Source: Sphingobacterium litopenaei (GTDB lineage Bacteria; Bacteroidota; Bacteroidia; Sphingobacteriales; Sphingobacteriaceae). Taken from it: a DNA stretch of 64,000 nt. Below the pieces are notes generated by a model. The model was not told the origin of the DNA. It made no database searches and was given only the letters and a program-made list of their open reading frames with translations. The position numbers and the translations under genes are program-made. The DNA is taken from the NCBI RefSeq assembly GCF_014692495.1, contig NZ_JACOIJ010000003.1, positions 62,001 through 126,000 of the forward strand, written 5' to 3'. Of this stretch, positions 51,866 to 61,407 are shown in pieces. Every line of letters starts with the position of its first letter. Position 1 is the stretch's first letter.

Positions 51866-54367
51866 TCACTTATTTTTCATTCGCTCAGCTAGCGTTTTCA
51901 TAAAAAATCCGCCCACTACGCTCCTTGCTTTAAAATTTTCTCGCACACCAGTCTCACCGTTATAAAAATCATTTAGCGGAACCCTAGTAGGTCCATTCAT
52001 TGCATGGAAATACACGCTATCAACTAATGCGTCAAACTGTTCTTTTTGTGGAGCGAATGCCGCTGTCCACATGATCCAATCATTCTTCGTAAAAGCACTT
52101 CTATTATCCAGTGGCACACCAAACTTCATTTGTTTGGTCAAATAATACTTCATCTCTTTGTCGTAAACTTCTTGTGGAAACAAATCCAAACTTAACACTT
52201 TATCCCACACCAAATTGTATTTCAAGCTCCAGGTATTTTTGTTGTCAAAAGTCAAAGCATAATGATCTCCAGCATTCGCCATTTTGACCCAATTCTGAAC
52301 CATCTCTTTGGCTATAGCTTTATATTTTCGAGCCGTCTCTTTCTCTCCTAACGCTTCGGCCATCTGCGCATAACAGGCTATTCCAACGATGGCTTTCACT
52401 GATAAATTTACATTACGTGCAAGATGACCCGCAAAATCATCCGTACACAATTGTGTTTTCGGATCAAAACCTTCTTTTACCAGATAGTCTGTCCACATGG
52501 TCAACGTCTTCCAGTGCTTTTTGGCATAACTTAAATCGTTTTGCACTTTGCTGATTGCTGCTGTCAGAATGACCATATTACCAGATTCTTCTACAGGCAT
52601 GGGTTCACCGTAAGTCTGTCCATTCGCTAAAGGATATGTTCCTAAATCATGTGCAGCCCAAGGATAAGGATATTGACCACTTTCCGTGAAATAAAAAATA
52701 CCAGTGAGCATGCCTTTTAATAGTTCTGGATTATACAACAAGTACAAAGGTGCCGAAGGATAAGTCACATCCACGGTATTGATAAACCCACCGCTATTGT
52801 TTTCTTTGGACAACCATAGCAATTCATTGTCAGGACTTTTCACCAATGTATGTGCAGCAATACTTTGTCGATAAGACAGGACATTAAGGTGGGCATATTT
52901 TTCTCCACCAGCTTTCAAAGCTTCAACGTACATTTCTTTATCAAAAGCAGCACATCTGGCCATTACGGATTTGTACTCTTGTGCAGCTTTCTCCAATTGT
53001 GTATCGAACACTTCATTTCCCGCATTATTCCAATACGGTCTAAGATTTTGTTTAAAATATTGAATTGCCCAGATCTCATCATAACCCAACTTGATGAACT
53101 TGCTGGTTTCACTCTTTGTTACCTGATCAAAAGGTAACACTGTATTCAATGCTAACGTTTTTCCTTTTAATACCGAAGCACTCTTCGTATTTCCCTGACG
53201 GAAATCAGCTAAAGCCTCTGCACCTGAAGAAATATATTGTATAGCTTTATCCCTCTTTTGAGTAGCCACATAGAAATACCCCCAATCAATACGCATATCA
53301 TCTGCAGCTTTTTGTAAGAAGGGCTGTTCTACTGTCCCTACCTTCAGTATATTCAAACTATTGGTAGTGTACTGCTTAGCTTCGACTTCTTGACTCGGCC
53401 TATATACCGCGATATTCGAGGAAGCAGACAAAAGAACTTTGGCTTTATGCGATTTGCTGTCATTAGATTTTAAACTATACGTAATATAGGAAATAGGTCT
53501 TGCTAACAAATTCAAATCGTCCATCAATAATGGCGATGTAAAGGTCACCTTCAAATCCACTGCCCCTGCCTTAAAATTATAAATTGTACTGGTAGCAGTT
53601 ATTTGGACATTCTGTTGAATAGCTTCCTGCATGCTAGGACCTTTCTCTTTAGGTTTGTCCACCAATCCAAAATCCAGATATCTGCCTCCAGCCGTATTTT
53701 TTAAAGCAATAGCAATACTGTTATTTCCTTTTCTTAAATCCGCTTTATTTAACGGGATATAAGTAAAACTATTGGTCCAACCATTCTTCCGGTAAACAGA
53801 CTTTCCATTTAAAAAGACTTCTACATTATCGTCATGATTCAGTTTCAGAAACAACTCATTAATACTATTTGGATTCTCCACAGTAAACATGCGACGTACC
53901 CATATTTGGTCCGAAGTCCATTTCGTTCTGTAGTCACCATTATCCCCTATAGGCGCAGTACCTTTCTTCCAATCTTTTGCATCATACGATAAATCTTTCC
54001 AATCTCCTTGAGGTGCACTCAGCGTATAATCTATTTCAAATTCTTTCTCTTCAGCCGTATGTAAAACGGAAGTATAATAAGCAGGCTCTTTGCCCATAAA
54101 ACGGTATAACTGTCCGTCCACCTCTACGACTCCCAATAAAGAATGCTCTGCATCCGTCCAATGTTTTGTAACCGATCCGTTCAATTGGTCGGTCATAGAC
54201 CAAATACTGAAGTTAGGATTGTGTGTAATAAGTGGATAAGCTGGCGCAATGCGCTCCTGTGCTTTTAATTGATGTACTTGAGAAAGCAAGAAACCTCCAA
54301 AAATAAGGTAGATGTAAAAGGTAGTTAGTGTAGGGATCTTCAAATGCGTCCAAGAATTCTTATTCAT
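51866..54367 (-). CDS. Secreted glutaminase-A-like protein (DUF4965/DUF5127/DUF1793 type)
   Basis: An 833-residue exported protein, signal peptide ending KAQ (about 36). It matches the layout of the secreted glutaminase A family: an N-terminal DUF5127-like beta-sandwich (APAYPLITHNPNFSIWSMTDQLNG, LGVVEVDGQLYRFMG), a lectin/jelly-roll-like insert (NELFLKLNHDDNVEVFLNGKSVYRKNGW), and a DUF4965/DUF1793-like helical domain (WAAHDLGTYPLANGQ, DDFAGHLARNVNLSVKAI, DNRSAFTKNDWIMWTAA). Deamidation of glutamine has been shown for fungal relatives; for Bacteroidota members a glycan-related role is equally possible. It diverges from lacI with an operator between, so it belongs to the LacI/SusCD unit. Confidence 0.85.
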   Translation of the reverse strand: MNKNSWTHLKIPTLTTFYIYLIFGGFLLSQVHQLKAQERIAPAYPLITHNPNFSIWSMTDQLNGSVTKHWTDAEHSLLGVVEVDGQLYRFMGKEPAYYTSVLHTAEEKEFEIDYTLSAPQGDWKDLSYDAKDWKKGTAPIGDNGDYRTKWTSDQIWVRRMFTVENPNSINELFLKLNHDDNVEVFLNGKSVYRKNGWTNSFTYIPLNKADLRKGNNSIAIALKNTAGGRYLDFGLVDKPKEKGPSMQEAIQQNVQITATSTIYNFKAGAVDLKVTFTSPLLMDDLNLLARPISYITYSLKSNDSKSHKAKVLLSASSNIAVYRPSQEVEAKQYTTNSLNILKVGTVEQPFLQKAADDMRIDWGYFYVATQKRDKAIQYISSGAEALADFRQGNTKSASVLKGKTLALNTVLPFDQVTKSETSKFIKLGYDEIWAIQYFKQNLRPYWNNAGNEVFDTQLEKAAQEYKSVMARCAAFDKEMYVEALKAGGEKYAHLNVLSYRQSIAAHTLVKSPDNELLWLSKENNSGGFINTVDVTYPSAPLYLLYNPELLKGMLTGIFYFTESGQYPYPWAAHDLGTYPLANGQTYGEPMPVEESGNMVILTAAISKVQNDLSYAKKHWKTLTMWTDYLVKEGFDPKTQLCTDDFAGHLARNVNLSVKAIVGIACYAQMAEALGEKETARKYKAIAKEMVQNWVKMANAGDHYALTFDNKNTWSLKYNLVWDKVLSLDLFPQEVYDKEMKYYLTKQMKFGVPLDNRSAFTKNDWIMWTAAFAPQKEQFDALVDSVYFHAMNGPTRVPLNDFYNGETGVRENFKARSVVGGFFMKTLAERMKNK

Positions 54368-54683
54368 GCGGAAATGAAATTTTATTTAGTCTATAATTTG
54401 TTTGCTTTTATAAAATATACAGTAGGTTTATTATCCACTTGTATATTGAATTATCATAAAACAAAGAAATAAGGATTTTTTCAGATTAAGCCTCTTCTTT
54501 GTCTCTATCTTCAGTCAATTCTTATCATGTGCTACATAGAACTTCTTCACAATTTGGTAAGCATAGACTTTTCCTTTCAAATAGCAACTACTTTAAAAAA
54601 GTATAACTAATACTTTAAATAAATTGCAACCGATTGCAATATCAAATTGCATTTGTTATATTTATATATGAAACAACCTAAAT
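54368..54683. promoter_or_regulatory. Divergent control region between the glutaminase-like gene and lacI
   Basis: 316 bases with no gene. It carries the LacI-type operator (54623-54640) and a possible lacI promoter: TTG (54624-54626), 21 bases, TGCATTTG (54648-54655, one mismatch). The operator overlaps the -33 element. I see no second clear promoter for the minus-strand gene. Confidence 0.6.
54623..54640. promoter_or_regulatory. LacI-type operator, site 1
   Basis: ATTGCAACCGATTGCAAT: an 18-base palindrome with only the two central-left bases differing from perfect symmetry. The central CG pair and flanks are typical of LacI-family operators. The core ATTGCAACCGATTGCA recurs at 61098. Confidence 0.75.
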
Positions 54684-55709
54684 ATGGAAAACAAAGAGAT
54701 AACCATATACGATATTGCTAAAGCACTTAATATCTCGCCTTCTACGGTGAGTAGAGGTTTAAGTAATCATCCTGCAATCAATACAAAGACTAAAAACAAA
54801 ATTTTGAAAACTGCCCATGACATGGGCTACCAAACCAACAAATTCGCTAGTAATCTCCGTAAGAAAACAACCAACACGATTGGGGTAATTATCCCAAGAT
54901 TAGATAGTCTTTTTATGTCTTCTGTAATCGCCGGTATCGAGAAAGTGGCTAATAATGCAGGCTATAATTTAATTATCAGCCAATCGTTGGAATCCGAAAA
55001 AAAAGAAAAAAACAACGCCTTGACGATGTATAATAGCCGTGTAGATGGATTAATTGTTTCCCTAAGTAACGGCACCCGAGATTACAGCCATTTTAAAAAA
55101 TTTATAGATAAAGGAATTCCTTTACTGTTCTTTGATCGTATAGCCGAAGAACTTCCTTCTACCAAAGTTGTTATTGATAATTTCAGAGCAGGTTATACAG
55201 CGACACAACATCTTATTGAACAAGGTTGTAAAAAGATTTTCCATATCACCAATGACATGCACAGAAATGTTTATCGTGATCGTTTTGAGGGATATAAAAA
55301 GGCTTTAATAGATTATTCCATCGCTTTTAAGGAAGAACTATTTGTGATTAACGACATGACCGAAAGCGCTATTGTGAACTATATAGAAGATGAAATCGTA
55401 AAAAAACAGAATGTGCCTGATGGGATTTTTCTCACAAGCGATTCTTCAGCTGCGGTAGCCATAACCACCCTTCGCCATCATGGTTTTAGCATTCCACAAG
55501 ATATTGCTGTGGTAGGATTTAACAATGATATTATCTCCAAAGTCACGGAGCCTCCTATTACCACTATCAATTATCCGGGTGTAGAAATGGGCGAAACAGT
55601 TGCGCGCATATTGCTTAATCATTTTACTGGAAATGGTAATCTTAATTTAACCAATACAGTAGTTTTAAACACAGACTTGATTGTAAGAAAATCAAGTTTG
55701 AAATCTTAA
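54684..55709 (+). CDS. LacI-family transcriptional regulator
   Basis: A 341-residue repressor or activator that binds DNA through an N-terminal helix-turn-helix (TIYDIAKALNISPSTVSR, about residues 7-24) with hinge helix (NKFASNLRKK) and a periplasmic-binding-protein-like ligand domain (IGVIIPRLDSLFMSSVIAGIE; AVAITTLRHHGFSIPQDIAVVGFNND). It is intact and of usual length. The ligand is unknown, probably a sugar or sugar-derived compound from the SusCD substrate. An operator lies 44 bases upstream of its ATG, and similar sites precede the susC gene, so it is likely to regulate itself, the glutaminase-like gene and susCD. Cut off from susCD by a terminator. Confidence 0.93.
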   Translation: MENKEITIYDIAKALNISPSTVSRGLSNHPAINTKTKNKILKTAHDMGYQTNKFASNLRKKTTNTIGVIIPRLDSLFMSSVIAGIEKVANNAGYNLIISQSLESEKKEKNNALTMYNSRVDGLIVSLSNGTRDYSHFKKFIDKGIPLLFFDRIAEELPSTKVVIDNFRAGYTATQHLIEQGCKKIFHITNDMHRNVYRDRFEGYKKALIDYSIAFKEELFVINDMTESAIVNYIEDEIVKKQNVPDGIFLTSDSSAAVAITTLRHHGFSIPQDIAVVGFNNDIISKVTEPPITTINYPGVEMGETVARILLNHFTGNGNLNLTNTVVLNTDLIVRKSSLKS

Positions 55710-55731
55710 CTTTTTTTGCACTTGCAAAAGC

Positions 55732-55764
55732 AAATGCCCTTTATCTTTTGGATAAAGGGCATTT
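55732..55764. terminator. Bidirectional terminator after lacI and susD
   Basis: Perfect 14-bp stem AAATGCCCTTTATC / GATAAAGGGCATTT with a 5-base loop, between convergent lacI and susD. A shorter inverted repeat TTTTGCA/TGCAAAA at 55714-55729 lies just before it, and a 10-bp inverted repeat CAGATACAGC / GCTGTATCTG at 55770-55810 just after. Confidence 0.8.
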
Positions 55765-55830
55765 TCATTCAGATACAGCTAGACAATAGGGTTAGTTTGG
55801 GCTGTATCTGTATTGATACTGTTAGCAGAA

Positions 55831-57777
55831 TTAGTAACCAGGATTCTGATAACTCTTTTTCTCTTCGTCGGACATCAGCATAGATTCGATCTGTCCTTGT
55901 GGAATGGGACGAAGGTAATGATGTGGTAATATTGTACGATTAACTGTCACCGCATTATGATCACCTTTTGCGACCCCTGCGATTCTATATGATGAAGCTA
56001 ATTCAGTCCATTTCTGCGTACGCACAAGGTCATACCAACGATACCCTTCCCCAAAATATTCACGTGAACGTTCGGCTAAGATATAGTTGATCGTAATAGT
56101 AGCAGGAGTCTGACTCACCAAAGTAGCACTATTATCTTCTACTTTTGCTGCATTGCCACTATTGCTCCATTTCCATTTACCTGCTCTTGCCCGTATCACA
56201 TTGATAAGGTCTCTCGCCGATTTGCCTGCTTGCACATTTGCACCTTTTACTGCAGCTTCAGCGGCTACAAAATACAATTCAGAGAATTTAGCAATATTAT
56301 ATGGTCTTGTACTGGCTGCATTCGGCTGACCTAGACCTGTTCCATTGTCCGTACGGTAAGGACCCAACTTCCAAAGGCCTGGATAAACTATTCTACTTAT
56401 ACCTTGAGGACCCACTACGTAATCTGCTCTTCCAGGAAGTGTACCCGCGCCTATATTGCTACTTCCAGCTCCACTTGGATAAGTAATTGCTGTAGCAGGC
56501 TCTTCATTTAAGAAAGATAATATGGGAGCGCCAGGGGTTACAGGAAGATTGTTGGCATTATACAAAGTCGCATTATTAACCCCTCCTTTTGGCCAATTGC
56601 CGCGATATACGGTTACGAAAGTACCATCATATCGGGAATCATTTGTTTTATCGGCAAATGTATTGGTAATAGCGCCAATTGTCGGTGCCATACGCGTCCA
56701 AGGTCTTCCCAAATGTTGCGCTGCTTCACGCTGAACCGAACTTACAGGACCTGAACCATCAGGATTCGTTCCGCTTCGGATATCCGTATAGTTCCAAGTC
56801 ATCATCCAACCCGCAAAGTTATCTGGAGCACCACCATTGGCATAGGTCAAGCTACTACCATTGTAAAATTCGCTACTTTCTGTATGGTCAGCATACAACA
56901 ATATCTCGTTGTTGCGGTCATTAGGACCAAGATTCACATCATAAAATGTAGGCTGTAAACCAAAAGGACCTGGGTTGTCAATAGCTTGTACCGCGATATC
57001 ATAAGCTTTTTGGTAATACCATTGTGCATTATGTCCATCCGGATCAACACGATCAGCTTGTGGATAAGTAGGAATATTATTCGGGTTCTCTAGCCACCAA
57101 GCATAAGTGAGATAAGCTTTTGCTAAATACAAGCGCGCTAAGGTTTGTGTCGCTCCACCTGTGACACGTGGCGTCACGGGCAAATCATTTATCGCTTGCA
57201 CTAAATCAGGGAAAATACCTTGCGTATACACTTCAGGCACGGTATTACGTACCGAAGTTCTTACTGGACTGGTATTAAATTTCAATACACCTGCTCCCAA
57301 ATCCAAAGGCACCCCACCGAACGTTTGCACCAACTTGAAATAGTCAAATGCTCTAAAAAATCGAGCTTCTGCTATTAATGCATCCGATACTCCCACATCA
57401 CTGGCATTCTCAATAATACCACTTGCTGTATTGATATTAGAGAAAGCTGTTCCCCACAATACATCCGCTCTACTGGTTGACGGCGTGATCTCACCTACAC
57501 CCGACAAATCCATGTCCTTGAAGTTTCCGTCAGCACTTTGTCCCCAAGTCACCTCATCCGTACCCGTTAGTGTGGTATTGTAGAAATACGCCTGACCATA
57601 AATATATCTCAAGTGTGCATACATCGAAGTCAAACCGCCATGTACCCCCTTTTCGGTCTTAAAGAATCCCGGCTCGTAAATACTACGCGGCTGTTCATCC
57701 AAAATATGTGTACAACTTGCTGCACTAAGCATCAATAATGCTGCACCTAATATTGTTTTTGTACGTATATATTTCAT
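55831..57777 (-). CDS. SusD/RagB-family nutrient-binding lipoprotein
   Basis: A 648-residue outer-membrane lipoprotein (lipobox SAASC, Cys about 22) that caps the SusC channel and binds the glycan or peptide. It shows the TPR-like N-terminal half (DEQPRSIYEPGFFKTEKGVHGGLTSMY..., EARFFRAFDYFKLVQTFGGVPL, ARLYLAKAYLTYAWW) and C-terminal features KFSELYFVAAEAAVKG, LINVIRARAG, ILAERSREYFGEGYRWYDLVR typical of SusD. The ligand is unknown. It begins 12 bases after the susC stop. Very long (648) relative to the usual 500-600 residues, because of extended loops. Confidence 0.93.
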   Translation of the reverse strand: MKYIRTKTILGAALLMLSAASCTHILDEQPRSIYEPGFFKTEKGVHGGLTSMYAHLRYIYGQAYFYNTTLTGTDEVTWGQSADGNFKDMDLSGVGEITPSTSRADVLWGTAFSNINTASGIIENASDVGVSDALIAEARFFRAFDYFKLVQTFGGVPLDLGAGVLKFNTSPVRTSVRNTVPEVYTQGIFPDLVQAINDLPVTPRVTGGATQTLARLYLAKAYLTYAWWLENPNNIPTYPQADRVDPDGHNAQWYYQKAYDIAVQAIDNPGPFGLQPTFYDVNLGPNDRNNEILLYADHTESSEFYNGSSLTYANGGAPDNFAGWMMTWNYTDIRSGTNPDGSGPVSSVQREAAQHLGRPWTRMAPTIGAITNTFADKTNDSRYDGTFVTVYRGNWPKGGVNNATLYNANNLPVTPGAPILSFLNEEPATAITYPSGAGSSNIGAGTLPGRADYVVGPQGISRIVYPGLWKLGPYRTDNGTGLGQPNAASTRPYNIAKFSELYFVAAEAAVKGANVQAGKSARDLINVIRARAGKWKWSNSGNAAKVEDNSATLVSQTPATITINYILAERSREYFGEGYRWYDLVRTQKWTELASSYRIAGVAKGDHNAVTVNRTILPHHYLRPIPQGQIESMLMSDEEKKSYQNPGY

Positions 57778-57788
57778 TTCGTTATCTT

Positions 57789-60700
57789 TTAGAATGTTAA
57801 ATTAATACCCAGTATATAGCTGCGCGTAGCTGGAGCATTCGTACCAATTGTTAATAATCTTCTCAAATTTTGTGAATACGCTACAGCCGCATTCTCATTA
57901 CCATAAGAATTCGTTTCAGGATCCATACCTGATTCATCCTTATACGGAGAGAATAGCACAAATGGATTCTGCGCAGTGAAATACATTCTCAATCTATTTA
58001 CACCCATATCTTTTATCCACTGATTATTATCCAGATTATATCCCAATGAGATCGTCCGGATTTTTAAATAAGAGGCATCAAAATAACCGAGTGTACTACC
58101 ATATTTTGGATTGTCACCACTCATGATGCCCCCTGGTTTAGGATATTTAGCGTCAGTATTTTCTGGCGTCCAATAATCAACCTGTACGTTGTTACGACGG
58201 CCACTCATCATATTCAAATAACCCGAAGAAGAATACAAGGTACTAATTAGCGTACCTCCGCTCTTGAAGGCTGCCACTGTCGACAAATCAAAACCTTTGT
58301 AAGCCACACGCGTATTGAATCCGCCTTGGAATTTTGGTTCAATGCTCATGATCTGTCTATCATCCGCTCCAATAGCACGTGCTGGTGTACCATCCGCATT
58401 GTAATCACCTGTATATTTAACTTTAATCATACCCACATTACCTCCTGGTTCTAAAACACTTAAATGCGGATCACCCTCTTGCCAAAGCCCAATTTTTTGA
58501 TAGTCATAGATGACATCAATAGGATGTCCTACAAACCACCAGTTACCTTCGTCACGTGTAGCACCCGAAGCCAAGGCTACTAATTTATTTCTATTGCCAT
58601 AAAGATTTAATCCAGCTTCCCACGTCCAGCCATTCTTATTATCCAGAATGACACCATTTAGTGACAACTCAATACCTTTATTCTGTGTCTGCCCTACATT
58701 CGCCGTATAACTGCTTACACCTGAAGTAGCTGGTAAGCCTACACCCAACAGCAAATCTTTCGTCTGTGTCGAATAATACTCGATTGTACCTGATAGACGG
58801 CTGTTAAATAATCCGAAATCCAAACCATAATTAACAGTCTCTGAGTATTCCCATCCCAAAGAAGGATTAGGCAATTCCGTCACATAATATCCCGTAGAAT
58901 ATTCATCTCCAAAATTGTAAGGACGAGTACTCAATCTTCCCAACGTAGCATATGGTGCTACCGACTGATTCGAAGTTTGACCATAGCCCACACGCACCTT
59001 CAGCATATTTACCCAGTCCGTATCTTTCATGAAAGACTCATTGCCGATATTCCAACCTGCAGATACCGCTGGATAGGTATGCCATTGATGACCTTTCGCT
59101 AAGCGCGAAGAACCATCCGAACGTAAGGTAGCAGACAACATATAACGGTTATCGTACGAGTACATGACCCTACCCATCACCGACATCAAGCCGCTGACAC
59201 GGTAGTTTTGTTCATTTGGATTTACTGTAATCTCTCCCGCTGCCTGACCTAGATTATAGAACTGAAATGCATCAGCTGGAATATCACGTGCATTCACACG
59301 AGAATCATTAAAACGGTTTTCTGAAGCCGAATAAAGAGCTACCACATTAAAGTTGTGCTTCTCCGCAAATACACGGTCGTAAGTAAGGATATTTTCAATA
59401 GCCCAATCTGTAGTCATTCCATTGCCTATAGAAGCCGTAGAAACTGTCTCGGGATTGGTACTGTTAATACCACTCGCTGTATAACTTCCGCTATTATTTT
59501 GACGGTAATTCAAACCCAAATTCGCACGGTATTTAAGCCCCTCAATTCCTGGGATACTTAGCTCCCCATATAAAGTATTGTATGTACCATAAGCTCTATT
59601 TTGACTTAACCAAAGGTCTTTTAAATCATTAACTACATCTCTAGAATATGACCAAGGCTCATCCAGAGGCATTCTAATCGTTCTTTTCCAAGTACCATCC
59701 TCATTGTATGGATTTGCTAATGGAGACATACTCAATATGCCATATACGCCCACATTACCACCTTGGTTGATGCTAAAATTATTATTCGTCGTAAAACCTA
59801 CACGAACATACTGTCCAATGCTTTGATCTAAACTTCCGCGAATAGCATATCGTTTGAATTCTTGTGTAGGGATAACACCTTTATCGTTTAAATATCCAGC
59901 ATTGAAAGAATATACACCGCCTTGTGTACTTCCATTGACACCTACATCATGGCTATTCATTAAGCCCTTCGTATACAATAGATCTTGCCAATCTGTATCC
60001 GTATCATCCGACTCATCCAATGAATTCGAATATTGACCAGCCGCTTTACGCAATGCCGCGAACTCTGGACCATTCATCATCGGATACCGCGCAAACAAAT
60101 CGCGCACCCCAGCGAAACCATTGTAATTGAAACGTGCCTGTTGTCCCGCACTGCCTTTGTCCGTAGTCACTAAGATGACTCCGTTAGCACCTCTTGAACC
60201 ATAAATTGCTGTAGCCGAAGCATCTTTTAGAACATCTATACTTTTGATATCATTTGGATTGATATCAGCTAAAGAGCCTGGAAATGGAATTCCATCCAAC
60301 ACAATTAACGGATCATTACTTGCCGACAGCGAGCGAGAACCTCTAATTCTTATCTGCATGACAGCACCTGGTTGAGAAGAAGTTTGTGTCAACTCCACCC
60401 CAGGAAGACGACCTTGCAAAGCCTGTGAAATATTCGCCGAAGGCACTTCACGCAAGGCATCACCACGAATAGAGGAAACCGACCCCGTCACGGCCTCTGC
60501 ACGTTGTGTACCATAACCTACCACGACTACATCTTCCAACGAAGTCGTCTCAGATAATAAAGTCACGGTGATGCTATTTTGATTTTCTCCTACGGCCACA
60601 TCTTGACTGATAAATCCAATGTAAGAAACCGTAAGCGTAGATCTTCCCGATGGAAGATTAATAGAAAAAGAGCCATCAGCACCACTTGACGTACTGGTAG

Positions 60701-60866
60701 CTTGATTTTTTACCTGAATGCTCGCATTCGATAATGGTGTACCGTCTTCACTAACCACTTTACCACGCAAGACCCGCTGCGCCAAAAGAAGATTAGGAAT
60801 GAACATCACCAGAAAAAGGAATAAGGATATCCTTAATACATAATGGTTTTGTTTTGTTTTTTTCAT
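57789..60866 (-). CDS. SusC/RagA-family TonB-linked outer-membrane receptor
   Basis: A 1025-residue receptor that imports the bound nutrient through the outer membrane with TonB energy. ATG at 60866 gives a signal peptide (MKKTKQNHY...LLLAQ); the frame to 60914 would add an unlikely 16-residue head. Order: CarboxypepD-regulatory-like domain (LRGKVVSEDGTPLSNASIQVK), TonB box region VVVVGYGTQ, plug domain (ISQALQGRLPGVELTQTS, IRIRGSRSLSASNDPLIVLDGIPF, ASATAIYGSRGANGVILVTT), 22-strand barrel, C-terminal strand. Followed by susD after 11 bases. Upstream lie two LacI-type operator sites (61098, 61175), so its expression is probably under the lacI at 54.7 kb. Confidence 0.94.
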   Translation of the reverse strand: MKKTKQNHYVLRISLFLFLVMFIPNLLLAQRVLRGKVVSEDGTPLSNASIQVKNQATSTSSGADGSFSINLPSGRSTLTVSYIGFISQDVAVGENQNSITVTLLSETTSLEDVVVVGYGTQRAEAVTGSVSSIRGDALREVPSANISQALQGRLPGVELTQTSSQPGAVMQIRIRGSRSLSASNDPLIVLDGIPFPGSLADINPNDIKSIDVLKDASATAIYGSRGANGVILVTTDKGSAGQQARFNYNGFAGVRDLFARYPMMNGPEFAALRKAAGQYSNSLDESDDTDTDWQDLLYTKGLMNSHDVGVNGSTQGGVYSFNAGYLNDKGVIPTQEFKRYAIRGSLDQSIGQYVRVGFTTNNNFSINQGGNVGVYGILSMSPLANPYNEDGTWKRTIRMPLDEPWSYSRDVVNDLKDLWLSQNRAYGTYNTLYGELSIPGIEGLKYRANLGLNYRQNNSGSYTASGINSTNPETVSTASIGNGMTTDWAIENILTYDRVFAEKHNFNVVALYSASENRFNDSRVNARDIPADAFQFYNLGQAAGEITVNPNEQNYRVSGLMSVMGRVMYSYDNRYMLSATLRSDGSSRLAKGHQWHTYPAVSAGWNIGNESFMKDTDWVNMLKVRVGYGQTSNQSVAPYATLGRLSTRPYNFGDEYSTGYYVTELPNPSLGWEYSETVNYGLDFGLFNSRLSGTIEYYSTQTKDLLLGVGLPATSGVSSYTANVGQTQNKGIELSLNGVILDNKNGWTWEAGLNLYGNRNKLVALASGATRDEGNWWFVGHPIDVIYDYQKIGLWQEGDPHLSVLEPGGNVGMIKVKYTGDYNADGTPARAIGADDRQIMSIEPKFQGGFNTRVAYKGFDLSTVAAFKSGGTLISTLYSSSGYLNMMSGRRNNVQVDYWTPENTDAKYPKPGGIMSGDNPKYGSTLGYFDASYLKIRTISLGYNLDNNQWIKDMGVNRLRMYFTAQNPFVLFSPYKDESGMDPETNSYGNENAAVAYSQNLRRLLTIGTNAPATRSYILGINLTF

Positions 60867-61097
60867 AAGGTAGAGTTTAAAATTGTTATCAGCCCCTGTC
60901 ATAATGAATAGCACAACACTATCAAGAGATAATAGTTAAGCCAAATAAAATGAACAGAAACACTGTTTATTATGTATAAATGTTTTCTAGATAGACAAAA
61001 ATCTAATTGGTTAAATCTTTTAATACGCAATAATCTTTTACCCCTATTATGAGGAATAAAAACAGTTACGCAATAAAGTAATAATTCAATACTTATA

Positions 61098-61115
61098 ATT
61101 GCAACCGATTGCATT
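61098..61115. promoter_or_regulatory. LacI-type operator, site 2 (upstream of susC)
   Basis: ATTGCAACCGATTGCATT: identical over 17 of 18 bases with site 1 at 54623, about 230 bases before the susC start. Confidence 0.75.
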
Positions 61116-61174
61116 AATTAATAATAAAAATAGAAGTTGATAATGACTTTATAACAATTTGATTACAAATATTT

Positions 61175-61190
61175 ACGTAATCGATTGCAA
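61175..61190. promoter_or_regulatory. Possible weaker LacI-type operator, site 3
   Basis: ACGTAATCGATTGCAA: right half perfect (GATTGCAA), left half 5 of 8. 77 bases from site 2, so looping between sites 2 and 3 is conceivable. Confidence 0.5.
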
Positions 61191-61193
61191 GGG

Positions 61194-61262
61194 AATGGTT
61201 AATGGAGAATGGTTAATTGTTAATGATTGATGAATAATTGTTAATAGTTAATGGATAATTAA
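61194..61262. repeat. AT-rich short direct-repeat tract
   Basis: Repeated GTTAATGG/GGTTAATTGTTAATG words, several near-identical units of 8-14 bases. Typical degenerate AT repeats of intergenic Bacteroidota DNA. Confidence 0.55.
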
Positions 61263-61289
61263 TCTTCTACTCTCCTGCAACCCAAGCAC

Positions 61290-61316
61290 CGTCATATTGA
61301 ACGCAGTGAAATATCT
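61290..61316 (+). repeat. 27-bp dispersed repeat, copy 2
   Basis: CGTCATATTGAACGCAGTGA (first 20 of 27), continuing AATATCT. Same as the copy at 38352 in reversed orientation except one substitution; the tandem partner at 61371 is 81 bases on, both preceded by CAC. Confidence 0.75.
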
Positions 61317-61370
61317 TAAAAAGTAAAAAGAACAAATCATTCACTCTTGCTAATAACTTCTTTTTATCAC

Positions 61371-61397
61371 CGTCATATTGAGCGCAGTGAAATATCT
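61371..61397 (+). repeat. 27-bp dispersed repeat, copy 3
   Basis: CGTCATATTGAGCGCAGTGA (first 20 of 27), continuing AATATCT. Differs from copy 2 by one base. Confidence 0.75.
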
Positions 61398-61407
61398 ATT
61401 AACTCGT

